61,052 nt of DNA from Candidatus Obscuribacterales bacterium (GTDB lineage Bacteria > Cyanobacteriota > Vampirovibrionia > Obscuribacterales > Obscuribacteraceae), in the NCBI GenBank assembly GCA_020050685.1, contig JAGVKG010000036.1:1-61052 (forward strand). Reading direction: 5' to 3'. Both the position numbers and the translations under genes were made by a program. Positions 41,548 to 51,358 of the stretch are shown piece by piece; the first letter of the stretch is position 1; each line of letters opens with the position of its first letter. The notes under the pieces are model-generated. The model saw only the letters and a list, made by a program, of their open reading frames with translations. It was not told where the DNA came from and searched no databases.

Positions 41548-43590
41548 CTAAGAAATGCCTAAGTGTCCTAGGCTTGAAAGAATTGGTGGTAATGCATGCG
41601 CCAAGGCACCACCAATGGCAAAAGCAGCCATCCATGAGCCTAGCCAAATTGTCATTGCTACTTTCATGCCGCGCTCTTTAATCATCACACCAACAGTGGC
41701 AATGCATGGTACGAATAATGTAATTACAACCATGGCTACTACTGCTTGAGCAGTAGTCATCGCTACATCCGTCAAACCAAAGGCAGCAAAATCGCGTCGA
41801 ACAATTCCCAAAATAAATGTGGTGGCAACTCTCGGATCGCTTGGTAAATTAAGCCAATTAACCGTAATTGGTCTGAGACAAGCAATAAAGAAATCCAAAA
41901 TACCGGTGACTTGGGCAATAGTCACGACAAAGCCGGCTAAAGCGAACATAGGAATTGATTCCATCAAGAAATTCCAGGACTTCGACCAGGTCTTCTTCAA
42001 AACATTATCCAAGCGGGGCATGCGCATTGGTGGCAGATCAATTACCAAGCTTCCGGATTGTCCCGGCAAAACCATATTGAGCAAAAGACCGGTGACGCCA
42101 AGAATAGTAGCGACAACCAAACCATAAACGCTCCAGGCAACCATGCCACCACAGCGTGCCAGAGTGCCGGAGACAACGCCTAATTGTGCCGAACAAGGAA
42201 TGGCTACACCTAAGAGTGCAGTGGCAATCAACTTTTCTCTTTTTGTTGTCAGCAAGCGCGTGGTGATTGTCGCCATGGTTACACAACCAAGTCCCAAAAT
42301 CAAAGGAATGATGGCGCGGCCATTCAAACCCATTTTCATCATTACACGATCAACAAGCACTGCCAGTCTTGGCAGATAACCCGAGTCTTCCAATAAAGAC
42401 AAACCTAAATAAAATCCCAAAACAAGTGGCATCAAAAGCCCAAGCAAATATGTGACTGTCAATGTCAAAACACCATAGTCACCAGCAATGCTTGTACCAA
42501 TAAATTCCTTTATGCCGGCACGCGGCCAAAAGTTGTATTCAACTTCATCTGGCTGACTTTTTGCCAGCGCTTGTTCAAATTGTTGATTTTGATTAGCATC
42601 GGCAAGTGTGCCGGCAGGAAAAACAAACTTGGTATCACCGACTACGACATCGGCAGGCAAGATGGTGGCACAAGTCTTGCGTACAAGTGGTTCCCAGAAA
42701 ACGCGCATGCCTTTTTTCTCAGTCAGATCGACAAGGTTACCGGCAATCAAAACACCGAGAACTTGATAGAAAAGAAAATAGCAAACCGCAACGGCAATAA
42801 CAGATCCGTAAAACGGATGCAAGAGCCATCGCCCAAGTTTGACAGAAAAACTTTGCTTGCGCACTTCTTGGCTTATTACTTGCCCAACAATTTCATTTGC
42901 TCGTGTACGTCTAAGTCTGTAGATATTGCCGCGTTCGGCAAGTATCTGACAATCAAACTCTTTTGCGGATGCTTCATCGCCTTCTGCAATCAATAGCGCA
43001 TAGGCTTGAGGAATTTCCTTTTCACGAAGCGGCTTGATGATTTCGTAAATGCTTTTGTCGACATTGCCGATGCGGGCTTGTTCGACTTCCAGCATAATTC
43101 GATCAATTCCCTGGCGCGCCACAGCCACGCAAGTCAGCACGTGAATATCTAAAAGCTGGCTTATCTGGTCAACGTCAATCTTCAGCCCGCGGCGGGCAGC
43201 TTCATCCCATTGGTTAATCACAAGTAAAAGTGGCTTGCCCATATCAATGAGTTGAAGAGTGAGAAACAAATCACGATCGAGACTGAGGGCTGAAACAACA
43301 TTTACAATCGCGTCAGCTTCCAAGATCAAGCGTCTGGCGGCGCGCTCCTCATCGTTGAAACTCGAGACGCCATAAGCTCCAGGCGTGTCTACCAGCTCAT
43401 AATTTCCCGCTTTTCCTCTGGCAATATCAATGGTTGTGCCGGGATAATTAGAAACATCAGCGGCCATGCCGGTAAGGGCGTTAAATATTACAGATTTGCC
43501 AACATTAGGATTGCCGGCAAGCACAACTTTCCTAAAGCGGTTAACCTTAGTTGCCTGGCTTTGTTTGATCTCGGAAGCTATGGTTTGCAT
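41548..43590 (-). CDS. feoB: Ferrous iron transporter FeoB
   Basis: GTP-regulated inner-membrane iron(II) transporter. N-terminal G domain: G1 GNPNVGKS (27-34), G3 VDTPGAYG, G4 NQWD. The membrane part follows from about residue 260, with the gate-containing segments (VATTFILGIVRRDFAAFGL, MAGLFM-type region, ALLGVAIPCSAQLGVVSGTLARCG). Length 680 aa is slightly short but complete. No FeoA or FeoC gene is adjacent. Convergent with the TPR gene and divergent from the M16 protease. Confidence 0.95.
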   Translation of the reverse strand: MQTIASEIKQSQATKVNRFRKVVLAGNPNVGKSVIFNALTGMAADVSNYPGTTIDIARGKAGNYELVDTPGAYGVSSFNDEERAARRLILEADAIVNVVSALSLDRDLFLTLQLIDMGKPLLLVINQWDEAARRGLKIDVDQISQLLDIHVLTCVAVARQGIDRIMLEVEQARIGNVDKSIYEIIKPLREKEIPQAYALLIAEGDEASAKEFDCQILAERGNIYRLRRTRANEIVGQVISQEVRKQSFSVKLGRWLLHPFYGSVIAVAVCYFLFYQVLGVLIAGNLVDLTEKKGMRVFWEPLVRKTCATILPADVVVGDTKFVFPAGTLADANQNQQFEQALAKSQPDEVEYNFWPRAGIKEFIGTSIAGDYGVLTLTVTYLLGLLMPLVLGFYLGLSLLEDSGYLPRLAVLVDRVMMKMGLNGRAIIPLILGLGCVTMATITTRLLTTKREKLIATALLGVAIPCSAQLGVVSGTLARCGGMVAWSVYGLVVATILGVTGLLLNMVLPGQSGSLVIDLPPMRMPRLDNVLKKTWSKSWNFLMESIPMFALAGFVVTIAQVTGILDFFIACLRPITVNWLNLPSDPRVATTFILGIVRRDFAAFGLTDVAMTTAQAVVAMVVITLFVPCIATVGVMIKERGMKVAMTIWLGSWMAAFAIGGALAHALPPILSSLGHLGIS

Positions 43591-43643
43591 CGCCGAGCAA
43601 ATACACCTTCGTCATAATTTGTTGTGAAGTCTATCAGTATAGA

Positions 43644-43649
43644 TATAAT
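43644..43649 (+). promoter_or_regulatory. -10 element of the M16 protease
   Basis: TATAAT with TTGTGA at 43622-43627 (16-base spacer), giving a leader of about 55 bases before the ATG at 43713. Confidence 0.5.
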
Positions 43650-43712
43650 ATTCAAGTTTCAAAGCTAATATATGTAACATTGGCATTAACCTGATTTAAC
43701 GCCAGGAGCAAA

Positions 43713-46700
43713 ATGTCCACACGCACAAAATCATTCGTTCTTTCGATTTGCTGGACTTGGCTTGCCTTTATGCTTGCCTTCTGCCAGACGATTCAACCGG
43801 CTGTTTGCGCCTTACCGCACGAAAAACCAAGCGCCATTGAACTGACACTCGAAAATGGACTGAAGCTAATCATGCTGGAAGACCACTCTTTCCCAGTCGT
43901 CTCATGCCTAATGTGGTATCACGTGGGAGCACGTAATGAAGTTCCTGGTACGACTGGACTGGCTCACCTAACCGAGCATCTTTTATTTGGTCAAGTCGGC
44001 AGCTTCAAAAAAGGTGAAATTGGCCAAGCGATTGTGCGCTCTGGTGGTCAATTCAATGGATTTACATCCGATGATTTCATGACCTTTTTTGAAACTCTGC
44101 CACCAGCCAAACTTGAGCTTGCCATAAAGATTGAAGCCGAGAGAATGAGACAAGCCTCATTCGGGCAAGGCGATGTTGAGACCGAGATTGCCCAGATCAA
44201 TAAAGAATTCGAGTCGCAATCGAAAGACCCGCAAGATGTGTTAGCGCAAGAAGTGCGGGCATCGGCCTTTGAAGAACATCCTTATCACCATCCGACAATG
44301 GGTTGGCAAAACGAAGTGCAAGCCCTCACCGTGCAAGATGCAAAAGCGTTTTACAACACCTATTTTTGGCCGGACAATGCCACGCTGGTAATTGTCGGCG
44401 ACTTCAAGGAAGTACAAGCACAAGCCTTAGTCAAAAAGTATTTTGAAGATATTGATAAGGCACCACAGGCAATACCACCGGTTAAGGCTCGTGAGCTCAT
44501 ACAAAAAGGTGAGCGGCGCGTCAGCGTACGCATGCCGCAAGCTAAGCAAGAAGTGATTCAAGTGGCTTACCATGCACCAGCTTTGTGCAACCAAAATGCG
44601 CAAGCCATGGTGGTTCTGGAAAAGCTTCTGGATGCAAATTTTGCGGGCCGATTAAAACCAAAATTAGTAAACACAAAAATTGTTTCCTCCTGCTCGGTTT
44701 CTTTTGAAGCCCGTCGTGATCCCGGCTTATTTTTAATTACCTTGATTGCACCAGCAGGCACCGGTCAGCAAAAGGCATTGGAAGCACTGGATGCGCAAAT
44801 TAATTTGATTAGGCAGCAGCCACCAACTGAAGCCGAGCTAAAACGCGCCAAAAATCTAGCAGAATTTGCTTTTGCATCTGAAGCAGGAAGCCCATACCAT
44901 CAAGCTTTCCATCTTGGTTATTTTGATTGTTTGAGCAACTGGCAACAAGCCAAAACTTGGCCGGACAAAATTCGCTCCGTGACCGCGCAAGACCTAACGC
45001 GCGTAGCAAAAGAATATTTAAATCCGGACGAACGTACAGTCGGCTTTCTTGCATCTTCAACGTCATCACGTTTTCAAATGCCAAAACCTTTGGAGGCTGA
45101 CGACGATCGCCAAACTCCCCAACAAGGTCCTGCCAAATCACCGGTGCGTTCCAAACAATTTGAACACCTGCACTTAACCGGCTACAAAGTCGACGATGCG
45201 AAACTGGCAGAAAAGCCAAGCGATGGTCCGCAAGTTATTCCCCAACTGATTCACGGCATGCAAGAGCAAGCAGCAACTACAAAGCCAAAGTCCGATTCTG
45301 ATGATGCAAATTCGGAATCTGCTGCCAATGAGCAAAAGATACCGGAAATTAAGCGCGTCCAGGAAAGAATTTTGAAAAATGGCGTGCGTTTGCTCGTCTA
45401 TGAAAGCCATATCAGCCCGATTGTGCAAGTTTCCGGATCTGTCTTAGCTGGTGATGCCTTTGATCCTCCAGCTAAAAGAGGTATTGCTCAGCTTCTCAGC
45501 CAAGCTTGCAATCAAGGATCTATAAAACACGCGCACGCCCAACTGGCACAAGCTCAGGAAGACATGGGCTTAGCACCGGATGCCATGATCAACTTTAGTT
45601 GTGATTCGGACACAATAAATTTCAGCACCAGGTGTTTGAGCCGCGATTTGTTTTCCCAGTTTGTCACCATTGCCGAATGCCTGATGTCACCGGCTTTAGC
45701 AGAAGATGATTTGGAAAGATCCAAGCAAGATGCAATTGCCGCAATTAAAGCGCAAGAAGGCTCGACGGCAGAAAAAGTGGAGCGTGTGCTTTTGCGCAAT
45801 TTGCTTTCGCCCCAGTCGCCTTATTATCCTGGCGAGCCTTTTGATCGAGCCAAGTCCATCACCAATCTCAAACTTCTAGATCTGAAAGAGTTTCATGGTC
45901 AGCATGTATTTCCACAAGCAACAACTATTTCTGTTGCCGGTGATGTAACAATCGAAGCAGCTGCCCAAATGGCAGAAAAGGCTTTTGCCGAATGGACATC
46001 CGGTAAATCGCGCGCGCAAAGACCGACTGCCCGAGTGGTGGCACGCAAAGTGCTGAAGACATCATTGCCACTTAAGGATAAGTCGCAAGCCTATGTAAGC
46101 TTTGGCAAACTGATTGGCATTGCTCCGAATCATTTGCGCTATGCAGACCTTTTAATTGCCGATTGCATTTTGGGCAAGCACCCAATTTATTCGCGCATTG
46201 ATCGCGCCTTCGCTAAAGTTCCGGAATTATCGAAAGCCGGCACCGCAGACGCTGTTTCATCACGCATGGTGCCACTGGCATATGAAACTTGCTGGTCACT
46301 TTCTCTGCCTGTAGACGATGAACTATTGAAAATGGCTAGTGATACCATTTCCACCGAAATGAAAAAGTTTGAGCAATTCGGAATTGAGCCACAAGAAATG
46401 GCGGAAGCTAAACGTTATCTTCTCGGCTCAACCGTTGTCAGCTCCATGTCCAACCTGCATGCATGCAGCCGATCGGTATTGGCTGCTGCCATGGCCGACG
46501 AAGATCCAAACTTTTTGGCCAAGCGTCTGGCGGGAATTAGGCAAGCCGATTTGGACAGCGTCAACAAATTTATTCATTCGAACTTCAAACCTGAACAGTC
46601 ATCAATGGTAGTTGCATCCAACCCGGATGCCATTCGCACTTCAACATCAAGTGCCACCAAAGCCAGTGGCACCAAAGAGGATTTACAGCCTTCTGGCAAT

Positions 46701-46790
46701 TCCGCTCCAACCTCACGTTCTTCACAACCCATGCAAAATCCTGTACAAAAGAATGGTCACGAGGATTCACAGGCAGACGAGCCAGACTAG
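43713..46790 (+). CDS. Two-module M16 zinc metallopeptidase
   Basis: An exported insulinase-type peptidase of 1025 residues, holding two M16 halves on one chain. The N-terminal half has the inverted zinc motif HLTEH (85-89, in GLAHLTEHLLFGQ) and the downstream ligand Glu165 in INKEFESQ. The second half (from about residue 545) lacks HxxEH and probably only completes the clamshell. A Ser/Thr/Gln-rich tail ends the protein. Signal-like segment at 9-33. AGGAG precedes the ATG. Likely clears peptides in the periplasm. Confidence 0.93.
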   Translation: MSTRTKSFVLSICWTWLAFMLAFCQTIQPAVCALPHEKPSAIELTLENGLKLIMLEDHSFPVVSCLMWYHVGARNEVPGTTGLAHLTEHLLFGQVGSFKKGEIGQAIVRSGGQFNGFTSDDFMTFFETLPPAKLELAIKIEAERMRQASFGQGDVETEIAQINKEFESQSKDPQDVLAQEVRASAFEEHPYHHPTMGWQNEVQALTVQDAKAFYNTYFWPDNATLVIVGDFKEVQAQALVKKYFEDIDKAPQAIPPVKARELIQKGERRVSVRMPQAKQEVIQVAYHAPALCNQNAQAMVVLEKLLDANFAGRLKPKLVNTKIVSSCSVSFEARRDPGLFLITLIAPAGTGQQKALEALDAQINLIRQQPPTEAELKRAKNLAEFAFASEAGSPYHQAFHLGYFDCLSNWQQAKTWPDKIRSVTAQDLTRVAKEYLNPDERTVGFLASSTSSRFQMPKPLEADDDRQTPQQGPAKSPVRSKQFEHLHLTGYKVDDAKLAEKPSDGPQVIPQLIHGMQEQAATTKPKSDSDDANSESAANEQKIPEIKRVQERILKNGVRLLVYESHISPIVQVSGSVLAGDAFDPPAKRGIAQLLSQACNQGSIKHAHAQLAQAQEDMGLAPDAMINFSCDSDTINFSTRCLSRDLFSQFVTIAECLMSPALAEDDLERSKQDAIAAIKAQEGSTAEKVERVLLRNLLSPQSPYYPGEPFDRAKSITNLKLLDLKEFHGQHVFPQATTISVAGDVTIEAAAQMAEKAFAEWTSGKSRAQRPTARVVARKVLKTSLPLKDKSQAYVSFGKLIGIAPNHLRYADLLIADCILGKHPIYSRIDRAFAKVPELSKAGTADAVSSRMVPLAYETCWSLSLPVDDELLKMASDTISTEMKKFEQFGIEPQEMAEAKRYLLGSTVVSSMSNLHACSRSVLAAAMADEDPNFLAKRLAGIRQADLDSVNKFIHSNFKPEQSSMVVASNPDAIRTSTSSATKASGTKEDLQPSGNSAPTSRSSQPMQNPVQKNGHEDSQADEPD

Positions 46791-46964
46791 ATTTTTACCC
46801 TATTGACAACCGTGCCGGTGCTCAGAGTTTGCCAATAAATTAATCTCATTCGGACACAACCAAGCGGTTATCAGTATTATGGCTGTATCAGCAAGCGCGC
46901 ATGACGGTTGCAAAGCACACCAAAACCCAACCAGAGATAAGGCTTTGGGCAACGCAAACCTCAT

Positions 46965-46992
46965 TTGACTTTCTAATGGCAATTCATATAAG
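46965..46992 (+). promoter_or_regulatory. Promoter of the LysM protein
   Basis: TTGACT and TATAAG with a 16-base spacer, about 95 bases before the ATG at 47089. This is the best -35/-10 pair in the window. Confidence 0.6.
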
Positions 46993-47088
46993 ATGCTCAC
47001 TTGAATTAACCACGGGCAGGCGCAAGAGCCAGACAAAAAATCGTGCGCAGTATTCGATCTTCTTTAGGGATTTTGAGGGAGCGATTAG

Positions 47089-47922
47089 ATGGTAACCAAT
47101 TGCGACGACGAAAAATTGGAATTTGAAGCCATGCCAGAATTTGTGCGCGAGCCTTATTCTGCACCGAAGGAATCATACACATCTTCTTACGGGCAAACAT
47201 CGGTTCCCCGTACACAAGCGACATCTCAGTCTCTTCCACAGTTCACACAGCAGCCTCAAGTACCGCCAACAATATCTTCCATTCAACAGGCCATTCCGCA
47301 GCCAGCTCCGTACAGACGTAAAGGACCAAGCGTTGCCGAAAGAATGGCGGAGTTCATGGCCGAGCATCATGAGCGCAATACTTATTCTGCTGAAGAAGGA
47401 GATTTACCGAAGTCTGCAGAATTAGAAGCGTTATGGCCGGGTGTCAATCATGATTTCTACCAGACTTCGCGCAAGTCACCAAGTTTTTATCTCACCGTCG
47501 GTTTCATGGCCGGTGCAGTGGTTTCTCTGATCGTTGCTTGGGTTTATTCGATGGCATTCCATCCATCAAGCCCAACACAAGCGCAAGCACCACAAACCGA
47601 TGCCAAGCCAATAGTTGTTGCTCATGGAGCACAGACTTCCGCCAAGCTTACATCTGCAGCTCCGCAAACATTGACAGTACAAGGCACAGGCTCTGAGCTA
47701 ATCACTCCAATTGATAGTGTGTACGAAGTAAAAGATGGCGACACACTGGCTGGCATTGCTTTGCATGAATACAAGCGTGTCAGTCCGCGCTTGATGGATG
47801 CAATTTGCCGCGCCAACGGTATGGCCAATGCTGACCATCTCTCGCTCGGTCAAAAGTTAAACATGCCACAGTACCGTACACAACCAACACAAATTTCCGC
47901 TGGCTCCGGTAGAATTCAGTAA
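47089..47922 (+). CDS. Membrane-anchored LysM protein
   Basis: A 277-residue protein: a Gln/Pro-rich cytosolic N-terminus (1-135), one transmembrane helix (about 139-158), a Pro/Ala/Thr-rich spacer and a C-terminal LysM domain (about 215-262, VYEVKDGDTLAGIALHEY...ICRANGMANADHLSLGQKLNMP). LysM domains bind peptidoglycan glycan chains. The ATG follows TTGAGGGAGCGATTAG. Cytosol-to-wall topology suggests a scaffold or sensor of the cell wall. Nearest relative in the window is the LysM protein at the right edge. Confidence 0.85.
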   Translation: MVTNCDDEKLEFEAMPEFVREPYSAPKESYTSSYGQTSVPRTQATSQSLPQFTQQPQVPPTISSIQQAIPQPAPYRRKGPSVAERMAEFMAEHHERNTYSAEEGDLPKSAELEALWPGVNHDFYQTSRKSPSFYLTVGFMAGAVVSLIVAWVYSMAFHPSSPTQAQAPQTDAKPIVVAHGAQTSAKLTSAAPQTLTVQGTGSELITPIDSVYEVKDGDTLAGIALHEYKRVSPRLMDAICRANGMANADHLSLGQKLNMPQYRTQPTQISAGSGRIQ

Positions 47923-47983
47923 GCTGAAGTAACTGCGTAGAAGTCTGCGCCAGTGACTTGCTGATACTCACTGGATTGCGCAC

Positions 47984-49912
47984 GTGCTGGTTGACGGAGC
48001 TAAGCTCACTTTAGAAGATGTTTTCGACTTGGTAAGCGAAAAGCTTTCCTCGTACGAACACCGGCCGCAACAAGTTGAACTGGCGACCTTAATCCACAAA
48101 TGCTTCTCAAGACAAAGCGTCGGCATCTTTGAAGCTGGCACGGGAATTGGCAAGAGCTTGGCGGCTCTCATACCAGCTGTGATTTCCGGCAAGAAGACTG
48201 TTGTTTCGACTGCCACCATTGCGCTGCAGGAACAATATATCCACAAGGATATACCTTCCTTGCAGGCTATTTTGCCTTTTACTTTTGAGGCTGCCTTGAT
48301 CAAAGGGCGCGGTAATTACTTGAGCCGGCGGCGCTATCGCGATCATGTTTTAGAGCACGAAGTTGACGAGCGAATTAGCGATTGGGTGAATGACACGGCA
48401 GCCGGTGATATTTCCGAGCTGGATTTTATTCCGCCAGGTGAACTTTGGTACGAAGTAAATTCTGATGCCGATGATTGCTTGCGAAATAAGTGTCCTAACT
48501 TCAAAGAATGCTTTTACTTTCAAGCGCGTGAATACGCACAGCAAGCCGACATTCTTGTCGTCAATCACGCCTTGCTCTTAGCTGATGCAGCATCGGGCGG
48601 CAGCATCTTGCCACCATACGAGAATTTGATTATTGACGAAGCGCAGCATTTGCCGGACATCGCCACTGATGCATTTTCTGCTGGCATAAGCATGCGTGGT
48701 ATTCGCATGACAGCGGCCCGCGCGCAGAATAAACTAAACGCACCAGGCGACTTAATTCGCGAAATCGAAATGGAAGCCGGAGAATTTTTCCAACGACTGG
48801 GCTCAACATTTTCCGGCAGTCGGACGCGCCTGCGTAACCCAATTGAGCAAGCAAGATTTTTGCACAATCACATTGATATGCTCAGCAAATGGATTGAAGA
48901 ACAAGATTTTAGTCATATCCTCGATGTTGATATGGCCAGAGAAAAAATCAAACTAAAAGCCAAAGCAGTTGCCACCACTCTTGAAGGTTACAAGCACTGC
49001 CTAGAAACACTCGTCGAGCCGGATCCATCGTCTGTAATTTGGGCGGAACGAAGCGGCAAGGCATTACAAGCCGATGCACAGAGGCTAGAAGTGGTGGCAG
49101 CACCGCTTGATGTATCGGAATCTCTTAAACAATTGTTGGTAGAGCGCCCCGGGCTCACGTCTTCGGTCTGGATGTCCGCAACGCTGGCAACTGGTGGCAG
49201 CGATCCGTTCTCCTATTTCAAAAAACAAGTTGGTATTGAAGGCAAAGTGATTCAAGCAAAAATTGCCAGCCCCTTTGATTATCCACGGCAGTCAATTCTC
49301 TACTTACCAAAAGATCTTCCCGAGCCAAATCGTCCGGAGTTTCTCGAGGCGGCAGCAAACGAAATTGAGCGTTTGGTTTTGCTTTCCGAAGGACGCGCAT
49401 TTTTGCTGTTCACAAGTTATACAGCGATGAATTCTGCTTACACAATCCTCACCCAAAGATTGCCCTTCGATTGCAAGCGCCAAGGCGAAATGCCCAGAAA
49501 GAAACTGATTGATTGGTTCAAGGCAACACCACAAGCAGTACTCTTTGGCACATCAAGTTTTTGGGAAGGTGTTTCCATCGACGGCGAGCAATTGAGTCTC
49601 GTCGTCATCGATCGCATCCCCTTCCAAGTTCCCGACGATCCAGTTTACGAAGCCCGCTGCGAAGTCCTGCAACAAGATAATGAACGCAGTTGGTTTGCCG
49701 AGCTTGCCTTACCTCATGCCATCATGCGCCTAAAACAAGGCGTCGGCCGCCTAATCCGCACCAAGCAAGACCGCGGCATCGTCGCTATTCTCGATCCCCG
49801 CCTGACAAAAAAACAATACGGCCAAACAATTCTGTCGTGTCTCCCACCAATGACGATCAGCCGTAAACTCGACCACAATCAAACATTCGCCAACATCATG
49901 GACTCTCTGTAA
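47984..49912 (+). CDS. DinG-family ATP-dependent helicase
   Basis: A superfamily 2 helicase of the DinG/XPD type, unwinding DNA or RNA-DNA hybrids during repair. Walker A FEAGTGIGKSLAAL, DEAH box IIDEAQHLP, and C-terminal motif VI with VGRLIRTKQDRGIVAILDPR are present. The iron-sulphur segment has CxxxxC-x5-C (DDCLRNKCPNFKECFYF), but the first Cys of the four, expected near KGRGNYL, is Ser (NYLSRRR). The cluster may thus be absent or altered. GTG start at 47984. Length 642 aa is normal. Confidence 0.92.
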   Translation: MLVDGAKLTLEDVFDLVSEKLSSYEHRPQQVELATLIHKCFSRQSVGIFEAGTGIGKSLAALIPAVISGKKTVVSTATIALQEQYIHKDIPSLQAILPFTFEAALIKGRGNYLSRRRYRDHVLEHEVDERISDWVNDTAAGDISELDFIPPGELWYEVNSDADDCLRNKCPNFKECFYFQAREYAQQADILVVNHALLLADAASGGSILPPYENLIIDEAQHLPDIATDAFSAGISMRGIRMTAARAQNKLNAPGDLIREIEMEAGEFFQRLGSTFSGSRTRLRNPIEQARFLHNHIDMLSKWIEEQDFSHILDVDMAREKIKLKAKAVATTLEGYKHCLETLVEPDPSSVIWAERSGKALQADAQRLEVVAAPLDVSESLKQLLVERPGLTSSVWMSATLATGGSDPFSYFKKQVGIEGKVIQAKIASPFDYPRQSILYLPKDLPEPNRPEFLEAAANEIERLVLLSEGRAFLLFTSYTAMNSAYTILTQRLPFDCKRQGEMPRKKLIDWFKATPQAVLFGTSSFWEGVSIDGEQLSLVVIDRIPFQVPDDPVYEARCEVLQQDNERSWFAELALPHAIMRLKQGVGRLIRTKQDRGIVAILDPRLTKKQYGQTILSCLPPMTISRKLDHNQTFANIMDSL

Positions 49913-49950
49913 ACACAACTACCGAGTAATGCAGGTATATCAGGACATAC

Positions 49951-50472
49951 ATGAAAGCAAAGAAAATTGTGATTATCGCCGGACCAAATGGCGCTGGAAA
50001 AACTACCTTTGCAAGAGAGTTTTTGCCGAATGAAGCCGACTGTCCAATATTTATTAATGCGGATTTGATTGCAGCTGGATTGTCACCGTTTAAACCAGAA
50101 GTGGCCGCAATCAAGGCCGGTCGCTTAATGCTGGAGGAAATTAAGGAGCACATCCACAAAGGTAACAGTTTCGCCTTTGAAACTACCTTATCCGGACGAG
50201 GTTATGTAAGAATGATTAGGGAATGGCGCAATAATGGGTATCAGGCGAAGCTAATCTTTTTATCTCTAACAAGTCCTGAGGAAGCCATCGCACGAGTAGC
50301 TGCCCGGTGTAAACAAGGAGGTCATCACATTTCTGACGAAGTCGTTAGACGCAGGTTCCACTCTGGTTGGAAACATTTTCAGGAAGTGTATAAGCATGAG
50401 GTTGATGTATGGCGCTTGTATGATAATAGTGGCGACACAGCCATTTTGGTTGACGAGGGAGAGAATCAATGA
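49951..50472 (+). CDS. Zeta-toxin-like P-loop kinase
   Basis: A 173-residue P-loop protein: GPNGAGKTTFAREFLP (11-26), FINADLIAAGLSPF and FETTLSGRGYVR, followed by VRRRFHSGWKHF. This matches zeta-toxin/AAA kinase family members that phosphorylate UDP-N-acetylglucosamine or other targets. The second gene starts four bases before its stop, forming a pair. Whether it is toxic or a metabolic kinase cannot be told from sequence. Confidence 0.85.
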   Translation: MKAKKIVIIAGPNGAGKTTFAREFLPNEADCPIFINADLIAAGLSPFKPEVAAIKAGRLMLEEIKEHIHKGNSFAFETTLSGRGYVRMIREWRNNGYQAKLIFLSLTSPEEAIARVAARCKQGGHHISDEVVRRRFHSGWKHFQEVYKHEVDVWRLYDNSGDTAILVDEGENQ

Positions 50473-50654
50473 AAGAAAAAAAGCTGCGTAAGATTGACCC
50501 CGACATGAAGAATGCGACAGCAGCTCTAATAAGGGCAGCCAAACGCGCAAGGACACTTGCAGCACAAACCGGCACAGAAATCGTTGTCGTCCGTGATGGC
50601 AAACTGATACGCGAAATACCCCAGCTTGAACAGCGAACCAATAAGTCCAAGTAG
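50469..50654 (+). CDS. Small partner of the zeta-like kinase (antitoxin candidate)
   Basis: A 61-residue basic protein starting inside the last codons of the kinase gene (ATGA overlap). The central helix (NATAALIRAAKRARTLAAQT) is followed by TEIVVVRDGKLIREIP, which reads as a short beta hairpin, and a polar tail. The order (kinase first, partner second) is the reverse of the classical epsilon-zeta pair. No family recognised; antitoxin is inferred from coupling and size only. Confidence 0.6.
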   Translation: MKEKKLRKIDPDMKNATAALIRAAKRARTLAAQTGTEIVVVRDGKLIREIPQLEQRTNKSK

Positions 50655-50792
50655 CAATGACTAAGAAATGGAAGATAGTGTTGTGTCCCCCAGCGAATGT
50701 CCAGCGATATTAGTGCCCAGTTGCGGTTTGTACCATTCTCCGTTGTTACGACAATTGATATTGTATACACGTAGATTCTGGGAGTATTTGGT

Positions 50793-51230
50793 ATGCCTGC
50801 TCTCTTGTTAAAAATCCCAACCAGCTTTCCCTTTCCTTCATCCCGCCATACTCGCATTCTTGCTATATGCCTTTTGACGGCGATGTGGCCTTTATGTGGA
50901 CTAATTGACAATTTCTGCGCAGGTTGGATATCGCCGCCGGAAGGCTTCGGTTGCCTGACCGCGCTAATGATGTACTTAGATTATGCTAGAGGATCCGCTA
51001 TATACTTTGCCTGCCTTTTGGCAATATCAATAGCGGCTCTGTTATGGAGTATCCAGGATTGGGAACGACGAAAGTTCCAAGCACTTATCTTCGCAATTCT
51101 AATATCCACCTGCATCGGTCTCTGCTGCCAGGTCGGTCTCTTGGGCCCAATTCGAACACCGTATGTGTTAGCCACATTTCTGTCATTTTGGCTGCTTGGC
51201 TCCTGTAGCAAGTCCATTTTAAAGGACTAA
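50793..51230 (+). CDS. Small polytopic membrane protein, hypothetical
   Basis: 145 residues with about four hydrophobic helices (20-40, 66-85, 92-115, 120-138). The ATG at 50793 is preceded by GGGAG. Cys-rich within the helices (NFCAGW, LCCQVGLL). No family recognised. It stands between the kinase pair and a minus-strand gene cluster. Confidence 0.6.
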   Translation: MPALLLKIPTSFPFPSSRHTRILAICLLTAMWPLCGLIDNFCAGWISPPEGFGCLTALMMYLDYARGSAIYFACLLAISIAALLWSIQDWERRKFQALIFAILISTCIGLCCQVGLLGPIRTPYVLATFLSFWLLGSCSKSILKD

Positions 51231-51358
51231 GGTTGCCATCAAAGTCTCAATTCGCATTGTTTTCAGTAGGCGGCGTATTTTTCAGGTTCAGATCACTAGC
51301 AAAACAGTTTTGTCAGAACGTAGCATTTGAAACACCTTGAATCTGCAGCAAGCGCGCG

